Shown: positions 35,544 through 46,831, counted from the stretch's first letter. The stretch: DNA of 64,000 nucleotides from Carnegiea gigantea (GCA_029747015.1 JAKOGI010000363.1:346501-410500), one strand, 5' to 3'. Notes: a model not told the origin generated them from the letters alone. A program made the numbers and translations.

Positions 35544-37265
35544 TTAACTCCCAATCTCATCAATGAACTGAGCACCCACCTTCTTCTGCAGAGTCACCCC
35601 AAAGTGCTCAAACACACTAGTCAGGAAGAAGCCGTATCCCAGGTCATGTTCCCTGGAGGTGTTTGCAATTCTTGCTATGTGGCGAATCATGATGGCAGGA
35701 AGGTTGATTTGCTCTTCCTTGTCCATCAGATCCATCAAACATTGATCCATGACATCAGCAAGATTGCGACCCTGGCCCCTGGGGATGACATTCTTGATGA
35801 TAAACCAGAATATCAATTGATGGAGCGATGTCATGTCCCCTTTCTTCACGGACTTGGGTGTTTGGAGGCTTGATTGCTGGCTAAATTTTTGGGCGAGCTC
35901 CAGCAGCCTAGCTGGCCCTAGAATAGTCTTGTGTTCTCTCACATATATATCAAAGCCTGTGGAGGGAATCCCCAGAATTTCCCCTAATATCTTCGCATCA
36001 AAGCGAAGCTGTTGCCCATTAACAATACTTGTCACCACTCCTTCGGTGACAGTGCAGTTGGCATAGAACTCTGCCAACTCATGTACAGAACACCCCAGCT
36101 GGGTGTTTGTAAACAGCTCATACCACCCCTGTGCACGCAGCTTGTGCAGAAACACCCCCAGACCCTGTTCGTCCAAATATTTTACCTTGATAATTTTGCC
36201 CCTAACTGCCCGTCTCTGAAGCAGTTTGGTCAGTTTGGCTGAGATTGCGGACGGGGTAGATTTCTTGGCTCTTTTAGGTTGAGGCTCAGTAGGAGGGTCT
36301 TGGGTGGAGGCGTGTTTGAGAGAGGCTTTTCTCTTGGGAGTTTTGAGGGGTGATGATTTGGAGGGTAAAGTGGAGGTCGATTTTGGTACAGGCAGAGGCT
36401 TATCCTCTGAGGACTCTGAGAACACGGGAGTGCCCTGTTTGAAGGTGGTGTTCTCAGGGTCGCTATCTGATGAAGGCTCAGAGGAGGAATCAATTTCCTC
36501 AACAACAGGGGATGACTGTTTGACAGGACGAGGTGTGGAGTGGAAAGCAATTCGGGCTGATTTTCGAGTTGGCCTGGTTGTGGGTTTGGCCGAAGAGGGG
36601 ATTTGTGGTTTTGGTTTGACGGGGGTTTCACTTTTTGAGGGTTCTTCAGTCTGGCCGCTTTTAGGCCTTGATGGTGGTCGTGTTCTTGGCATTCTAGTAC
36701 GCCGAGCCACAATTTTGTATCGTTTACGTTTCTTACCGGTTGGTCGTACCGGTGTGGCTTGTTCAGGCTTCATAGGAGACTCCTCCATTTGATCACTACT
36801 TCCCCCTTCTTCTTTTGACAAATCCTCCCCTAGGTCATCCCTAAAAACTTCAGGCCCTGTTTCGGCCCCTGTTTCCTGCTCTGGAAACAGCCCGAACGAA
36901 TTGATGTCATCTAGTCCATGATCGAACAGAAAGATTTCATCTAAAGGCCCAATTTCTTTTTTAGATGCCCCAACAGGTTCTTGGGGTTTACATGCCCCCG
37001 TTTCTCTAAACAAAATCAATTCCCACCCAAATTTATAAGGGATGTCTTCCAATTTCAGATTCACTGTTCTAAGGTCAATGCTTTTCAAAAACCCAAAAGG
37101 TTTATAGACAATGGGTCGAGAAGGTTCAGTAGTTTTACCTTCCATGAGGGCCGTCAGAAATTGTGTAGGCACAAACAGGGCTGTGGCTGTTTGCAAGGCT
37201 GTGCTCTGTGTCTGGTTGCCCTGAGTCGAGGTCGAGGAGCTCTCGGAGCTAATGGGAGACGCCAT
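35544..37265 (-). CDS. Element B ORF3: env-like/accessory protein of Sirevirus type
   Basis: Intact 573-codon frame from ATG 37265 to TAA 35544, downstream of pol in a different frame. Residues 1-30 are Ser/Thr/Gln-rich. 31-130 form a mixed folded part. 140-340 are disordered, acidic then Pro/Ser/Lys-rich with basic clusters that resemble nuclear localisation signals (GKKRKRYKIVARRTR at about 177, QPKRAKKS at about 329). 345-573 are globular, with KIIKVKYLDEQGLGVFLHKL, AQGWYELFTNTQLGCSVHEL, EFYANCTVTEGVVTSIVNGQ and ILGEILGIPSTGFDIYV. The FYAN..V..V.G....F....I..ILGIP pattern is that of the 'putative plant transposon protein' domain (PF20167-like, from memory). There is no signal peptide and no clear membrane anchor, only one short hydrophobic run (LIFWFIIKNVIP, about 484-495), so 'envelope' is a positional name. 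Its role is unknown. It is the only undamaged ORF of the element. Confidence 0.8.
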   Translation of the reverse strand: MASPISSESSSTSTQGNQTQSTALQTATALFVPTQFLTALMEGKTTEPSRPIVYKPFGFLKSIDLRTVNLKLEDIPYKFGWELILFRETGACKPQEPVGASKKEIGPLDEIFLFDHGLDDINSFGLFPEQETGAETGPEVFRDDLGEDLSKEEGGSSDQMEESPMKPEQATPVRPTGKKRKRYKIVARRTRMPRTRPPSRPKSGQTEEPSKSETPVKPKPQIPSSAKPTTRPTRKSARIAFHSTPRPVKQSSPVVEEIDSSSEPSSDSDPENTTFKQGTPVFSESSEDKPLPVPKSTSTLPSKSSPLKTPKRKASLKHASTQDPPTEPQPKRAKKSTPSAISAKLTKLLQRRAVRGKIIKVKYLDEQGLGVFLHKLRAQGWYELFTNTQLGCSVHELAEFYANCTVTEGVVTSIVNGQQLRFDAKILGEILGIPSTGFDIYVREHKTILGPARLLELAQKFSQQSSLQTPKSVKKGDMTSLHQLIFWFIIKNVIPRGQGRNLADVMDQCLMDLMDKEEQINLPAIMIRHIARIANTSREHDLGYGFFLTSVFEHFGVTLQKKVGAQFIDEIGS

Positions 37266-37698
37266 TTTTCAAAGAAAGGAGAAAGATTAGGATTTCTTGA
37301 ACAGAGTTTCAGAGCAAGGGAGTTTCGGTGGAGGTGAGAGATTGAGCAAAAGAGCTTTAAAGAGAGAGACATGTGAAATCTTTAAACGATTTTGCCAGTT
37401 TTGCAACGGGCTTTTGCATTTATTTAGGCCGCGCACGCCTCGGGAAGAGATTAGCAATTTTCAATTTGTTGCACATATTTAACAAACAAGAGGCGTACCT
37501 ATTCCTGGGGCTTGTTCTTGAGGTTGCTTGCTCGGTAACATGGGACAATAAGGGCAATCTCATTAGACCTCAACGAGTGTCAGCAAGTGGCAAACCTCAC
37601 ATATGCTAAACATAGCGCAGAAGTTGATTGCAAACAAAATTTAACATGTTGTACCTGTAACTTTTAAATTTTGCGAACAGGGTGAGAGAACAGGTTGG

Positions 37699-40600
37699 TC
37701 AGGTTGTTCTAATCAAGCCTAGTTCGAGTCTATTCCTTTCAAATTGTTCTCTACTCAATGCTTTTGTGAATATATCAGCAATTTGATTTTCAGTGGCACA
37801 AAAATTCATTGAGATCACTCCTTTTTCAACATTGTCTCTTAGAAAATGATGTCGAATGTCAATATGTTTTGTTCTTTTGTGTTGACATGGATTTTTGGCA
37901 ATGTTAATTGCACTTGTATTGTCACAATAAATAGGAATGCATCCTATGTCAACACAAAAGTCCTTGAGTTGTTGTCTTATCCATAATAACTGAGCACAAC
38001 AAGATGCAGCTGCCACATACTCAGCTTCTGCTGTGGACAAGGCAACAGAGAGTTGTTTCTTGGTTGCCCAAGATACCAAACAAGGTCCAAGAAAGTGAGC
38101 CATACCTGAGGTGCTTTTTCTATCAACCAAGAAACCTGCATAATCAGCATCAGCATACCCAACAAGATCAAAGTTGCAACCTCTAGGATACCATAAGGCT
38201 AGATCAGGTGTATGTTTTAAGTATCTTAAAATCCTTTTTACAGCCTTAAGATGAGTTTCTTTAGGGTTAGACTGAAAACGTGCACATAGACCAACACTGA
38301 AAACAATATCAGGTCTACTAGCCGTCAGGTATGGGAGTGACCCTATCATGCCCCTATAGGATTTCTCCTCAACTGGGGGACTACCATCATCCATTACCAA
38401 CCTGGTTGAGGGAGAGATGGGAGTATCAATGGGCTTGGCCGACTCCATCTTAAAACGCTTAAGTAACTCTTTGATATACTTTTGTTGATGGATCATGGTG
38501 CCGTTTGAAGTTTGCTTAATTTGCAAGCCTAAAAAGAAATTAAGCTCACCCATCATGCTCATTTCAAACTCACTCCTCATCATTTTTGAAAATTCATTGC
38601 ACAAATCATGATGAGTTGCACCAAATATGATGTCATCGACATATACTTGGACAATCAACAAATGTTCCCCCTTAGATTTTAGAAACAAGGTATTGTCTAC
38701 CTTGCCTCTTGTAAAGTCATTTTCCAATAAAAAACTTGACAATCGCTCATTCCAAGCTCTAGGGGCTTGTTTCAAACCATAAAGTGCTTTGTCAAGTTTG
38801 AAAACATGGTTAGGAAATTCATCACTTTCAAAACCGGGGGATTATTTAACATGCACTTCTTCTTTGAGGTACCCATTTAAAAATGCACTTTTGACATCCA
38901 TTTGATACAACTTGATCTCCATATGGGCTACAAATGCTATCAAGATTCAAATAGCCTCCATCCTTGCAATAGGTGCAAAGGTTTCTTCATAATCAATTCC
39001 CTCTTCTTGGTTGTAGCCTTGAACCACCAGCCGAGCCTTGTTTCTAGTGACTGTTCCGCACTCATCCAGCTTGTTACGGAACACCCACTTGGTTCCAATG
39101 ATTATTCTATCCTCTGGCCATGGCATAAGGTGCCATACCTTGTTCCTTTTGAACTGATGGAGTTCTTCTTGCATGGCTGTGACCCAATCTGAATCTGCAA
39201 GGGCTTCATTAATATTCTTAGGCTCAATTTTTGAGAGAAAAGCATAAAAAGCACAGAAATTTTTGAGTCTAGATCTATTTTGAACTCCTGCATTTATATC
39301 AGACAAAATTTGATCAAGAGGATGTGAACTTTGGTATTTCCATAATCGTGGTGAAAGTGGGTTCACAGACTCACTCTCCATCCTAGCTGGAATACTCGGT
39401 GAAACAGGTTCAGAATCTGTTCTTGAGCCTGTTTGGGAGCTTGTTCCTGGATTTATCCCTGAAGGATTCAGTTGGTGTTGCCCCGAACAGGGTTCCACCC
39501 TGTTTCCCCCGGTTTGGTTCACACCTTGCTTACCTTCCTAAAGAACAGCCTCAGACCTTGCTCCCTCCGATTGATCCTTACCTTGTTCACCTTGAAGCAG
39601 CACGTCTTTTCTAATAAGACCTAGTTCGAAGTCTTCTTCCTGTGCATCATTCTTGCGTAGAGAGTTAGTTTCATCAAAAAGCACGTGCACACTTTCCTCA
39701 ACACACAAGGTTCTCTTATTAAACACTTTGTATACCTTACTATGCGAGGAGTAACCAAGGAATATTGCTTCATCACTCCTTGGATCGAATTTCCCTAAGG
39801 CATCTTTTCCATTATTATGCACATAACATTTACAACCAAAAACTCTCAAATGCATAATATTAGGTTTTCTTCCCTTGAAAAGTTCATAAGGAGTTTTGTT
39901 AAGAATAGGTCTAATCATGCATCTATTTACAATGTAACATGATGTGTTCAAAGCTTCAGCCCAGAAGTTTCTAGGAAGACCACTAGCAACAAGCATTGTT
40001 CTAGTCATGTCTTCTAGAGTGCGATTTTTGCGTTCTACCACCCCGTTCTGTTGGGGTGTTCTTGGAGCTGAAAAATTATGATCAACACCCTGCTCATTAC
40101 AATAATCAGTGAAGCTTGAATTTTCAAATTCTGTCCCATGGTCAGACCTTAAGCATACCAAGGAATGTCCTACTCTCTTTTCAATCTTTTTAATGAAAGC
40201 AAGAAATTTTTCAAAGGTTTCATCTTTAGAAGCCACAAACAAAGTCCAAGTGAAACGCGAGTAGTCATCCACTATCACAAGCACATACCTCTTGCCACTT
40301 CGGCTCATGATCCTCATTGGACCACATAGATCCACATGTATCAATTCAAGATGTCGAGTAGTGCTTACACATTTTGTAGATTTAAATGAATTTTTGACTT
40401 GTTTGCCTTTGGCACATGCATCACATACGTTGTCATCATTGAATTTGATGGAAGGTAAGCCTACCACTAAGTCTTTGGTTACAAGTTTATTCAAAAGTGA
40501 GTGGCTTGCATGACCTAGCCTTTTGTGCCAAAGCATAACATCATCATTTAGGGCTCTCAAACAAGTCAAATTATTTTGGGGAAGAGTGGAGATACACACT

Positions 40601-41010
40601 TTATAAACATTCTTGTGTCGCTTCCCCCTCAACACAACATCTCCTGTGTTCATATTCACAACCAAGCAACGTGTTGGTGAGAACACTACTAGGTTGTCTT
40701 TGTCGCACAGTTGGGACACACTTAGCAAGTTGTGTTTTAATCCATCCACAAAATAAACATTGTCAATTAAATGGGAGAGTGACTCACCTATCTTACCTAT
40801 GCCGACAATTGTCCCGGATTTTTCGTTTCCAAATGCCACACTCCCACCTTCTGAGACTGTAAGTGAGAGAAAATTGGATCTTTCACCAGTCATATGCCTC
40901 GAACACCCACTGTCAACATACCACAGCTGCTTGTTCCCTATACTGTTTCCTGCACTGTTTGCTGGGTTGTTTGCTGGGTTGTTCTCTCTCACTTCAGCCT
41001 GCAAAACAAA
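37699..41010 (-). pseudogene. Element B pol: protease, integrase, RT, RNase H
   Basis: In frame with gag across a TGA at 41011-41013. Protease: WYVDSGCSRHMTG (DSG near 40914). Integrase: zinc part WHKRLGHASH and CDACAKGKQ; catalytic contexts HVDLCGP, LRSDHGTEFEN and PQQNGVVERKNRT; then GYSSHSKVYKVFNKRT. A TAG at 39538 precedes a Ser/Pro linker and the [25 protein letters not shown] at 38947 and TAA at 38842 interrupt it. The last part (38775-37699, 358 codons) has the catalytic VYVDDIIFGA, GLQIKQTSNG, RNase H YADADYAGFLVDRKSTSG, STAEAEYVAAASC and HKRTKHIDIRHHFLRD. Three internal stops make it non-functional as it stands, although no frameshift was seen in pol. The end is at 37699, about 430 bp before ORF3. 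Confidence 0.92.
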
Positions 41011-42769
41011 TCAAGGGTTAGTTTTGGGAACCCTGATCCACTTGGGTCCCATTCCTTTAGAGGTACGAATCTCATCTTTCCTAACCCATATTTGTTTTAC
41101 ATACACTGAGTTCCTTTTAATGGCATACTTTCTTGAGGGACAAGTATAACGGTAATGACCCGTTTTACCACAGTGATAACATACAATATTCTCAGATAAT
41201 CCTACATATTTTCTATTCACTGGGTAGGTCATCTTAGGCACAAAACCTAGTCCTCTTCTATTTCGATTATGATGGGTGTTTAACCATTCAAGTGCTTGTG
41301 AGGACCTGTTCCAGAGCTTGTTTGTGGCAAGGTCTGATTCCATTTGTTTCATTTTCTCAAGCAAGTTTTTATTTTCTACAAGCAAGGACTTGACCTTACC
41401 TTTTAAGTCAAGGGATTCTTTTTCCAGCTCAGTCAATTTAGTGGAACAAGTCTCTTCTTTCATGAGTAGAGTTTCTTTAAGTACATTGATGTTTTCATGC
41501 AAGGCAAGAGTTTCTTTATCAACTTCAAGTTTTTCTAATTTAAGGGTTTCATTTTCAAGTTCTAGATCTCGAACATCCCTTTTTAATTCAGCACATATAT
41601 CCATTATAGTGTACACTAATTCCTCAAGAGTTGATTTATTTAGACCCCGTACCTTGTTCTTGAGTTGAGTCAGACTGTCTGTTGATCCATCATCTGAATC
41701 AGTGTCACTTCTTGCCATGAGTGCTACATCAGCTTCCCCAGCTTCAGACCCTTCCTCATCCTCGCTTGAGTCTTCCCAGGCCACGAGCATAGCTTTTGGG
41801 AACCTTTTCGCTGAGCTGCTTACACCCTGTTTCCTCCCCTGTTTTCTAGGGTGTTCGGGTTCTTGTTCTTCCTTGTGCAGCGGGCAGTTTCTCACAATGT
41901 GGTCCAGTTTGCCACACTTGAAACACCCGGAGAACTGTTTCCGAGAGGTGTTCCTGGCCTTGCTAAAGTCCTTCCTTTTGCAATTTTTTTTGACTTTCTT
42001 AAAAAACTTCTTGAACTTTTGAGTGATCATGGCAATCTCCTCCTCATCAGAATCAGAATCAGCTTCTAAGGACTTTAGTGCAAGACCTCGATCTCTCTTT
42101 GTCTCATTTTTCTGTTGAGAATTTTTCCTAAGTTCATACGTTTGGAGGTTGCCAATCAGCTCATCTAGGGTGATCTTGTTCACGTCCTTAGCTTCTTGGA
42201 TGGCCGTGACTTTCGCTTCCCAAGAATGAGGTAAAATTCTTAGAATTTTCCTCACCAATTCTTCGGTGGTGAAGGATTTTCCCAGGGATTTCAACTCATT
42301 CGTTATGTGAGTGAAGCGAGTGTACATGTCCATCACGCTTTCACGATCACCCATCTCAAACAGCTCATATTTTCTCATAAGCAATTCAATCCGGGATTGC
42401 TTTACCTGATTGGTCCCTTCGTGAGCTATTTGCAAAGCATCCCAGATCTCCTTGGCCGACTCACATTCAGATATGCGAGTATATTCATCAGGACCAGGCC
42501 GAAATATAGAAGTTTCTTGGCTTTGGCATTCTTCTCCATCATTTTGTAATCTTCAGTATTGAATTCTTTAGGCTCCTTGGGGATTGACTTTCCATCTTCA
42601 GTTATTTTCTTTGGGATGAGTGGTCCATTCTTGATGAGCATCCACAACTCATAGTCCTCGGCTTGAATGTAGTTTTCCATCCTATTCTTCCACCAACATA
42701 GTGTTGGCCATTGAAGTATGGTGGTCGAGTTATGGATTGACCTTCAAGCATGCCTTGTGGGGCACTCAT
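41011..42769 (-). pseudogene. Element B gag (two zinc knuckles, coiled coil)
   Basis: Likely start ATG 42769 (MSAPQGMLEGQSITRPPYFN). Two single-base losses, near 42693 and near 42495, shift the frame twice; the middle piece begins MENYIQAEDYELWML. From 42435 the frame is open for 474 codons: UBN2-type gag region (RKYELFEMGDRESV, ELVRKILRILPHSWEAKVTA), knuckle 1 CFKCGKLDHIVRNC (about 41925), an acidic segment, a long coiled coil rich in Leu/Glu/Lys (residues about 285-375 of that frame), and knuckle 2 CYHCGKTGHYRYTC (about 41180). It ends at TGA 41011, in frame with pol. The protein would package RNA and form the particle. Two knuckles around a coiled coil is longer than typical copia gag and fits Sirevirus. 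Confidence 0.88.
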
Positions 42770-42812
42770 CTTCAAGGATCTCTCAAGCTGTTAGCCTTTC
42801 AAAGGAGAACCT

Positions 42813-42824
42813 GCTCTGATACCA
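42813..42824 (-). other. Element B primer-binding site (initiator Met tRNA)
   Basis: TGGTATCAGAGC on the minus strand, two bases inside the 5' LTR end (AATCAACA-AG-TGGTATCAGAGC). It is complementary to the 3' end of plant initiator-Met tRNA. Confidence 0.92.
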
Positions 42825-42826
42825 CT

Positions 42827-44247
42827 TGTTGATTTAGAGAGTACACAACCACAAGAGGGGGGGTGAATTGTGGTGTCCGATTTTTGCAATATGCTGGCAA
42901 ACAGTCTTGAGACCCTGTTCGCACAGACTGTTCCTGATTGTGCAGAAGCGAAAATTCAACAAAATTAAGTGCGGAAATAATGGACACAGGATTTTTTACG
43001 TGGAAACACCTCTAGCCCAACTGAGGTGAAAAAACCATGGCCTACCTCCTGTAGGATTTACACACTTCACTAAACGGGCTAAGCACGTTATAATAGTAAC
43101 ACACCTTGTTACAACTTGTAACACACGTAACCGTCTTCCCTAAGACAAGTTACCCCATGTCCAAAATCCCTTGATTTGGACACACACTCTACTCACTTTT
43201 GTGAAAGAAGAGTATAAAGAAAAAATACCCGATTACAATGCTTCTCAACTAGGCTAATATAAGGCACAATGAAATCCTAGTATGCCAACTTTGAAAGCTC
43301 AAATAACTCACTTACTAGACACGGTTTTCTTTTCAAACTTTTAAGCCCATGAACAATAAATTTTTCTCTTTGAAAACCGATGCTTCTATCGTTCTAAGAA
43401 GCGACTTTATATAGTGCTTGGAAAAACGATTCCTCGAATTTTTGAAAACTAAAATCCCTAAAGAATATAGAATTCTTTAGCCACAAGGGATGAGGAAACA
43501 TGAGCTGGAAACACTTCCTAAACCGTGTGCATAAGGCGGTGATTCTCAGCAACTAGCCCATATTTTTCTCGACAACCTTATCTACTTGCCAAATATTGGA
43601 TATTCTTTTTATTCAAAAAGATTTTGCAAATCCCCTTAGATTTTAATAACCGTTTTTAGGATAAGGGGTCAGATACTCCATAAAAAATCTTTCTTGCAAA
43701 TCTTGGAAGAAGCTGCTCAAAATCCAAAAGATAAAAATCGTGCAAAACAGTTTTTCGCAGCTTATTCTGGAAACACCCTGATCACCCTGTTTCCAGGATT
43801 GTTCTGAAGGGTGATCCGAAATATTTTCAAAAAGAAAACAAAACTGTTTCAAGTAAGTGGTAAGTTAAGACTTTCTGATTGGCATATTAACAAGAGTCTA
43901 AAAATATAAAACCAAATCAAATCAAGACATCTTGTTGTAACCACTAGTCATCTTGTAGAAAGACGAATCTGCTGCAAACACTTCACAGAACCTGTTCCTC
44001 ACGGCTGCACTTATATCCTATGCTTCAAACACTTCACAGGATATGTTTCAAACACCTTACAGAGCCTGTTCCTCATGGTTGTTCTTACATCGCTGACTTG
44101 AGTACCTGTTCTTGATAAACCATTAGTCAAGCAGTTTTAATATATTGAAAAACAGCAGTAAGACCCTGTTGGTAAAGCCTGTTTGGAACAACAACAACTA
44201 CTACAACACTTGGATTTGTTATCATCAAAACCTTATACATTCTAACA
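42827..44247 (-). repeat. Element B 5' LTR
   Basis: 1421 bp, TGTTAGAATGT...AATCAACA on the minus strand. It pairs with 33380-34813. It holds the promoter by position; no clear TATA box was assigned. Confidence 0.92.
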
Positions 44248-45977
44248 GCTGTGACTTCATGGATTATACCAGTTGATTGGAAATAACTTGGATCATAGTG
44301 TTCACCACCCCTATCCGATCTTAGTCTTTTAATGAAGGTTTAACAATGCAACTCAGATTCATTCTTAAATATCCTAAACATGTCTAGTACTTCACTTTTA
44401 GAATGTAAAAGGTATACTTGGCAATATCTTGTAAAATCATCAATGAAAGTGACATAGTATTTCTTTCCCCCAAAAGAGGGAGTGCTCTGAAAATCACCTA
44501 AATCACTATGAATTAATTCAAGTAATTTACTGATTCTTTGAACAATTGGAAAAGAACTTCTAGTGATCTTTGTTAACATGCATGTCTTACATTTCTCTAT
44601 GTTTCCATCAAAATTAGGAATTAACTCAAGTCTTGACATCTCTTTTAATCTTTTATAATTAACATGTCCAAGATGATTATGCTATAGAGAAGATGAAGAA
44701 TACACAAGCATGTAAGCAGAATCGTTCATCTTATTACCACTAGGAGGAGTAATTACATTTAACTTAAACATGTCACCACTAGCATAACCCTCCCCCACAA
44801 AGACACGCCCTTTAGACAGGATAAACTTATCGGCCTCGTACACTTGTTTGAAGCCAAATTTATTGAGAAGAAAACTAGAAACAAGATTCTTTCTATCTTC
44901 CGGCACAAAATATACATCATTTAAAGTAAGAATTTTTCCGGAAGTGAAGACTAACTCTACTTGGCCTATTCCTTTAACATCAACAGTAGAAGTATTGCCC
45001 ATGTAGAGTACTTTTCCATCTTCAACTGACACAAGAGTCTTGAAGAAAGAACGATCCTTACACGCACGCTTGGAAGCAACCGAATGAACCCACCAATCAT
45101 TGTCACTTTGAACAATGTTGATTTGATCATTGATCATGGCTACAAAGTTGTCCTTTACCTTTGCCTTTTGGTTGTTCAAGCCATGTTTGCGCTTCCAAAT
45201 GGTACTATCTCTTTTCTTGTGGCCCGGTTTGTTACATTCCCAACAAACCACTTTAGCCTTCTTGTTGCTCTTGTTGTTGTTGTCCTTATTAGGCCTCTTC
45301 TTGTTTCCCTTTGGCACTTGACTCGACTCACCATCTTCGACAATATGAATCTTGGAGACATGCTCCTTTGACTCATCCTGCACACGTAACTCTTCTTCTA
45401 TTCGAAGATTGTTAGCCAATTCCTCAAGTGACATTTCTTCTTTCTTATGTTCTAAAGTTCTTTTAGTGTCTTTCCAAGAGGGGGGAAGTTTGTCCACTAT
45501 AGAGGAAACTATAATAGTCTCATCCATATGCATTTTATGTTGCTTGAAGTGACTTAGGATTCATTGAATTTCATGCAATTGATCGAGAACAGAACGTCCT
45601 TCGACCATCTTATAGTTATTAAATTGACTTACAAGGAAATTCTTGCTAGAGGCATCTTCTGTCATGTATTTATTCTCTAGCGCCTCCCATAATTCCTTTG
45701 CCGATTCCATGCCTTGATAGACATCGAACAAGGCGTCCGACATGCTATTTAAGATATGGCCTCGACAAATGTAGTCATCATTCTCGAACTTGGATCTTCG
45801 GCGAGCCTGCCCCAAAGTCTCATCTTCCATCTCTATTGGGTGTAGAGTGTTGAGCACATACTCGACCTTCAAAGTTGTAAGAAGGAAATGCATCTTCTTT
45901 TGCCAGCGCCGGAAGGCCACACCCTCGAATTTGTCCAACTTCTGAAAGTTGGACGTCATTTCACGAATTGACGCCAT
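44248..45977 (-). pseudogene. Element A gag, protease and integrase N-half
   Basis: Starts at ATG 45977, only 19 nt after the LTR: MASIREMTSNFQKLDKFEGV, the usual start of this copia gag group, followed by FRRWQKKMHFLLTTLKVEYV. A TGA at 45561 interrupts. The zinc knuckle CWECNKPGHKKRDS has lost its last Cys (Ser instead). The protease site, DSGA in live elements, reads HSVA (WWVHSVASKRACKDRSFF), so the catalytic Asp is gone. A TAG at 44682 precedes the integrase zinc-binding part (HNHLGHVNYKRL, CKTCMLTK). The first two catalytic Asp contexts are IHSDLGDF and, after a TAA at 44340, LRSDRGGEHYD. The frame ends at the element B insertion, inside the integrase core. Confidence 0.9.
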
Positions 45978-45996
45978 CTCAAATAAGTCTTAAGAT

Positions 45997-46484
45997 TGAT
46001 AGAAAAGTTGGGTTGAATGTGGTACAGGATAAACCAAGTAAATCGTGAAAAAGAACACTTTCCTTAAGACTTATTTGTTGTACCACAAATAATCTTAGGG
46101 ATAATCTACTTGGTAAAAACAAGTGTGTATTTCAAGATTCTCTCAAAGATTAATCGATGAGGGTGCTGCAGTCACTCACATTGATTTTGTTGTATCCGTG
46201 ATTGTGATTTCACTCCTCCTTATATAGAGGAGAGATCATGCCTGAAGAGGCACCAAAAATGGATAGGGCGGTTAAATCTTGAAGAGGTACCATACTTATA
46301 CACCTTTTCACAAAAAGGATTAGATAAGGTCGGTAAACCTGAAAGGGCACCATGCTTATCCACTTTTTCACCGAAAGGATTGGATAAAGTGGGTAAACTT
46401 AAAAGGGCACCATGCTTATCCACCTTTTCGGATAAGCACTATAAAAACCTGCCATTTTTATTTTATTCTTGGAAAATTCCAACA
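45997..46484 (-). repeat. Element A 5' LTR
   Basis: 488 bp, TG...CA on the minus strand, same organisation as the 3' LTR including the 60-bp triplet. Only 19 nt separate it from the gag ATG and they contain no iMet-type TGGTATCAGAGC. Confidence 0.92.
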
Positions 46485-46752
46485 TGTCTTTGCAAATTTC
46501 AATACCTTATGTTTGCATCTATCCTATTTCAGATAGGCACAGTAAAAGGTCTTCATTTACTGCTTCCTATATGCTCTATATCCCATGGCATTATGCCATC
46601 CTATTTACACAGATTTCATGTTTGGGCATTTACTCATCTAAGCGAGGTATGACATTTCAATTGAAAGGATATCATAATTACTTAATTAGTATCTTAATAT
46701 CTACTACCATCAAATTTTAAAAAGAAATCAAAACTTTAGTAGGGAAATACTC

Positions 46753-46831
<79 letters not shown>

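Larger units (their letters stand above)
33380..44247 (-). mobile_element. Element B: Sirevirus-like Ty1/copia retrotransposon nested in A
   Basis: The 10.9-kb minus-strand element has LTRs 42827-44247 (1421 bp) and 33380-34813 (1434 bp), an iMet-type PBS, gag with two zinc knuckles and a long coiled coil, pol in copia order, and a third ORF between pol and the 3' LTR. Long LTRs, an extra 3' ORF and repeated polypurine motifs are Sirevirus traits. Target duplication on the minus strand: ACAGC before the 5' LTR and ATAGC after the 3' LTR (one C-to-T change). Removing the insertion rejoins element A's integrase frame (codons for T-A-P-Y-T-P-Q-Q-N-G), which proves B is the younger insertion. Confidence 0.92.
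30174..46484 (-). mobile_element. Element A: Ty1/copia (Tork-like) retrotransposon, split by element B
   Basis: Two 488-bp LTRs (30174-30661 and 45997-46484) flank copia-order coding sequence on the minus strand: gag, protease, integrase, RT, RNase H. Both outer flanks carry the same five bases TGTCT (30169-30173 and 46485-46489), the expected target duplication, so both ends are original. Element B sits in its integrase. The polyprotein frame has stops at 45561, 44682, 44340, 33189 and 31590 and a frameshift near 33275, so it is dead. Without B the element is about 5.4 kb. The Tork-like label rests on the overall similarity of the gag start and the RT, not on a phylogeny. Confidence 0.92.

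Noticed and set aside
35263..35547. 94-codon plus-strand frame in the 3' UTR of element B
   Set aside because: Opposite strand to the element, low-complexity Ala/Ser content and no domain.
36304..36792. 162-codon plus-strand frame
   Set aside because: It is antisense to the disordered part of element B ORF3. The sense frame is longer, fits the element's orientation and has a recognisable domain.
35544..37265. True envelope glycoprotein
   Set aside because: No signal peptide, no clear transmembrane anchor, and basic clusters resembling nuclear localisation signals; 'env-like' describes position only.
46756..46831. Replication origin or matrix attachment site in the (TA)n tract
   Set aside because: A plain dinucleotide repeat; nothing else in the sequence supports a function.
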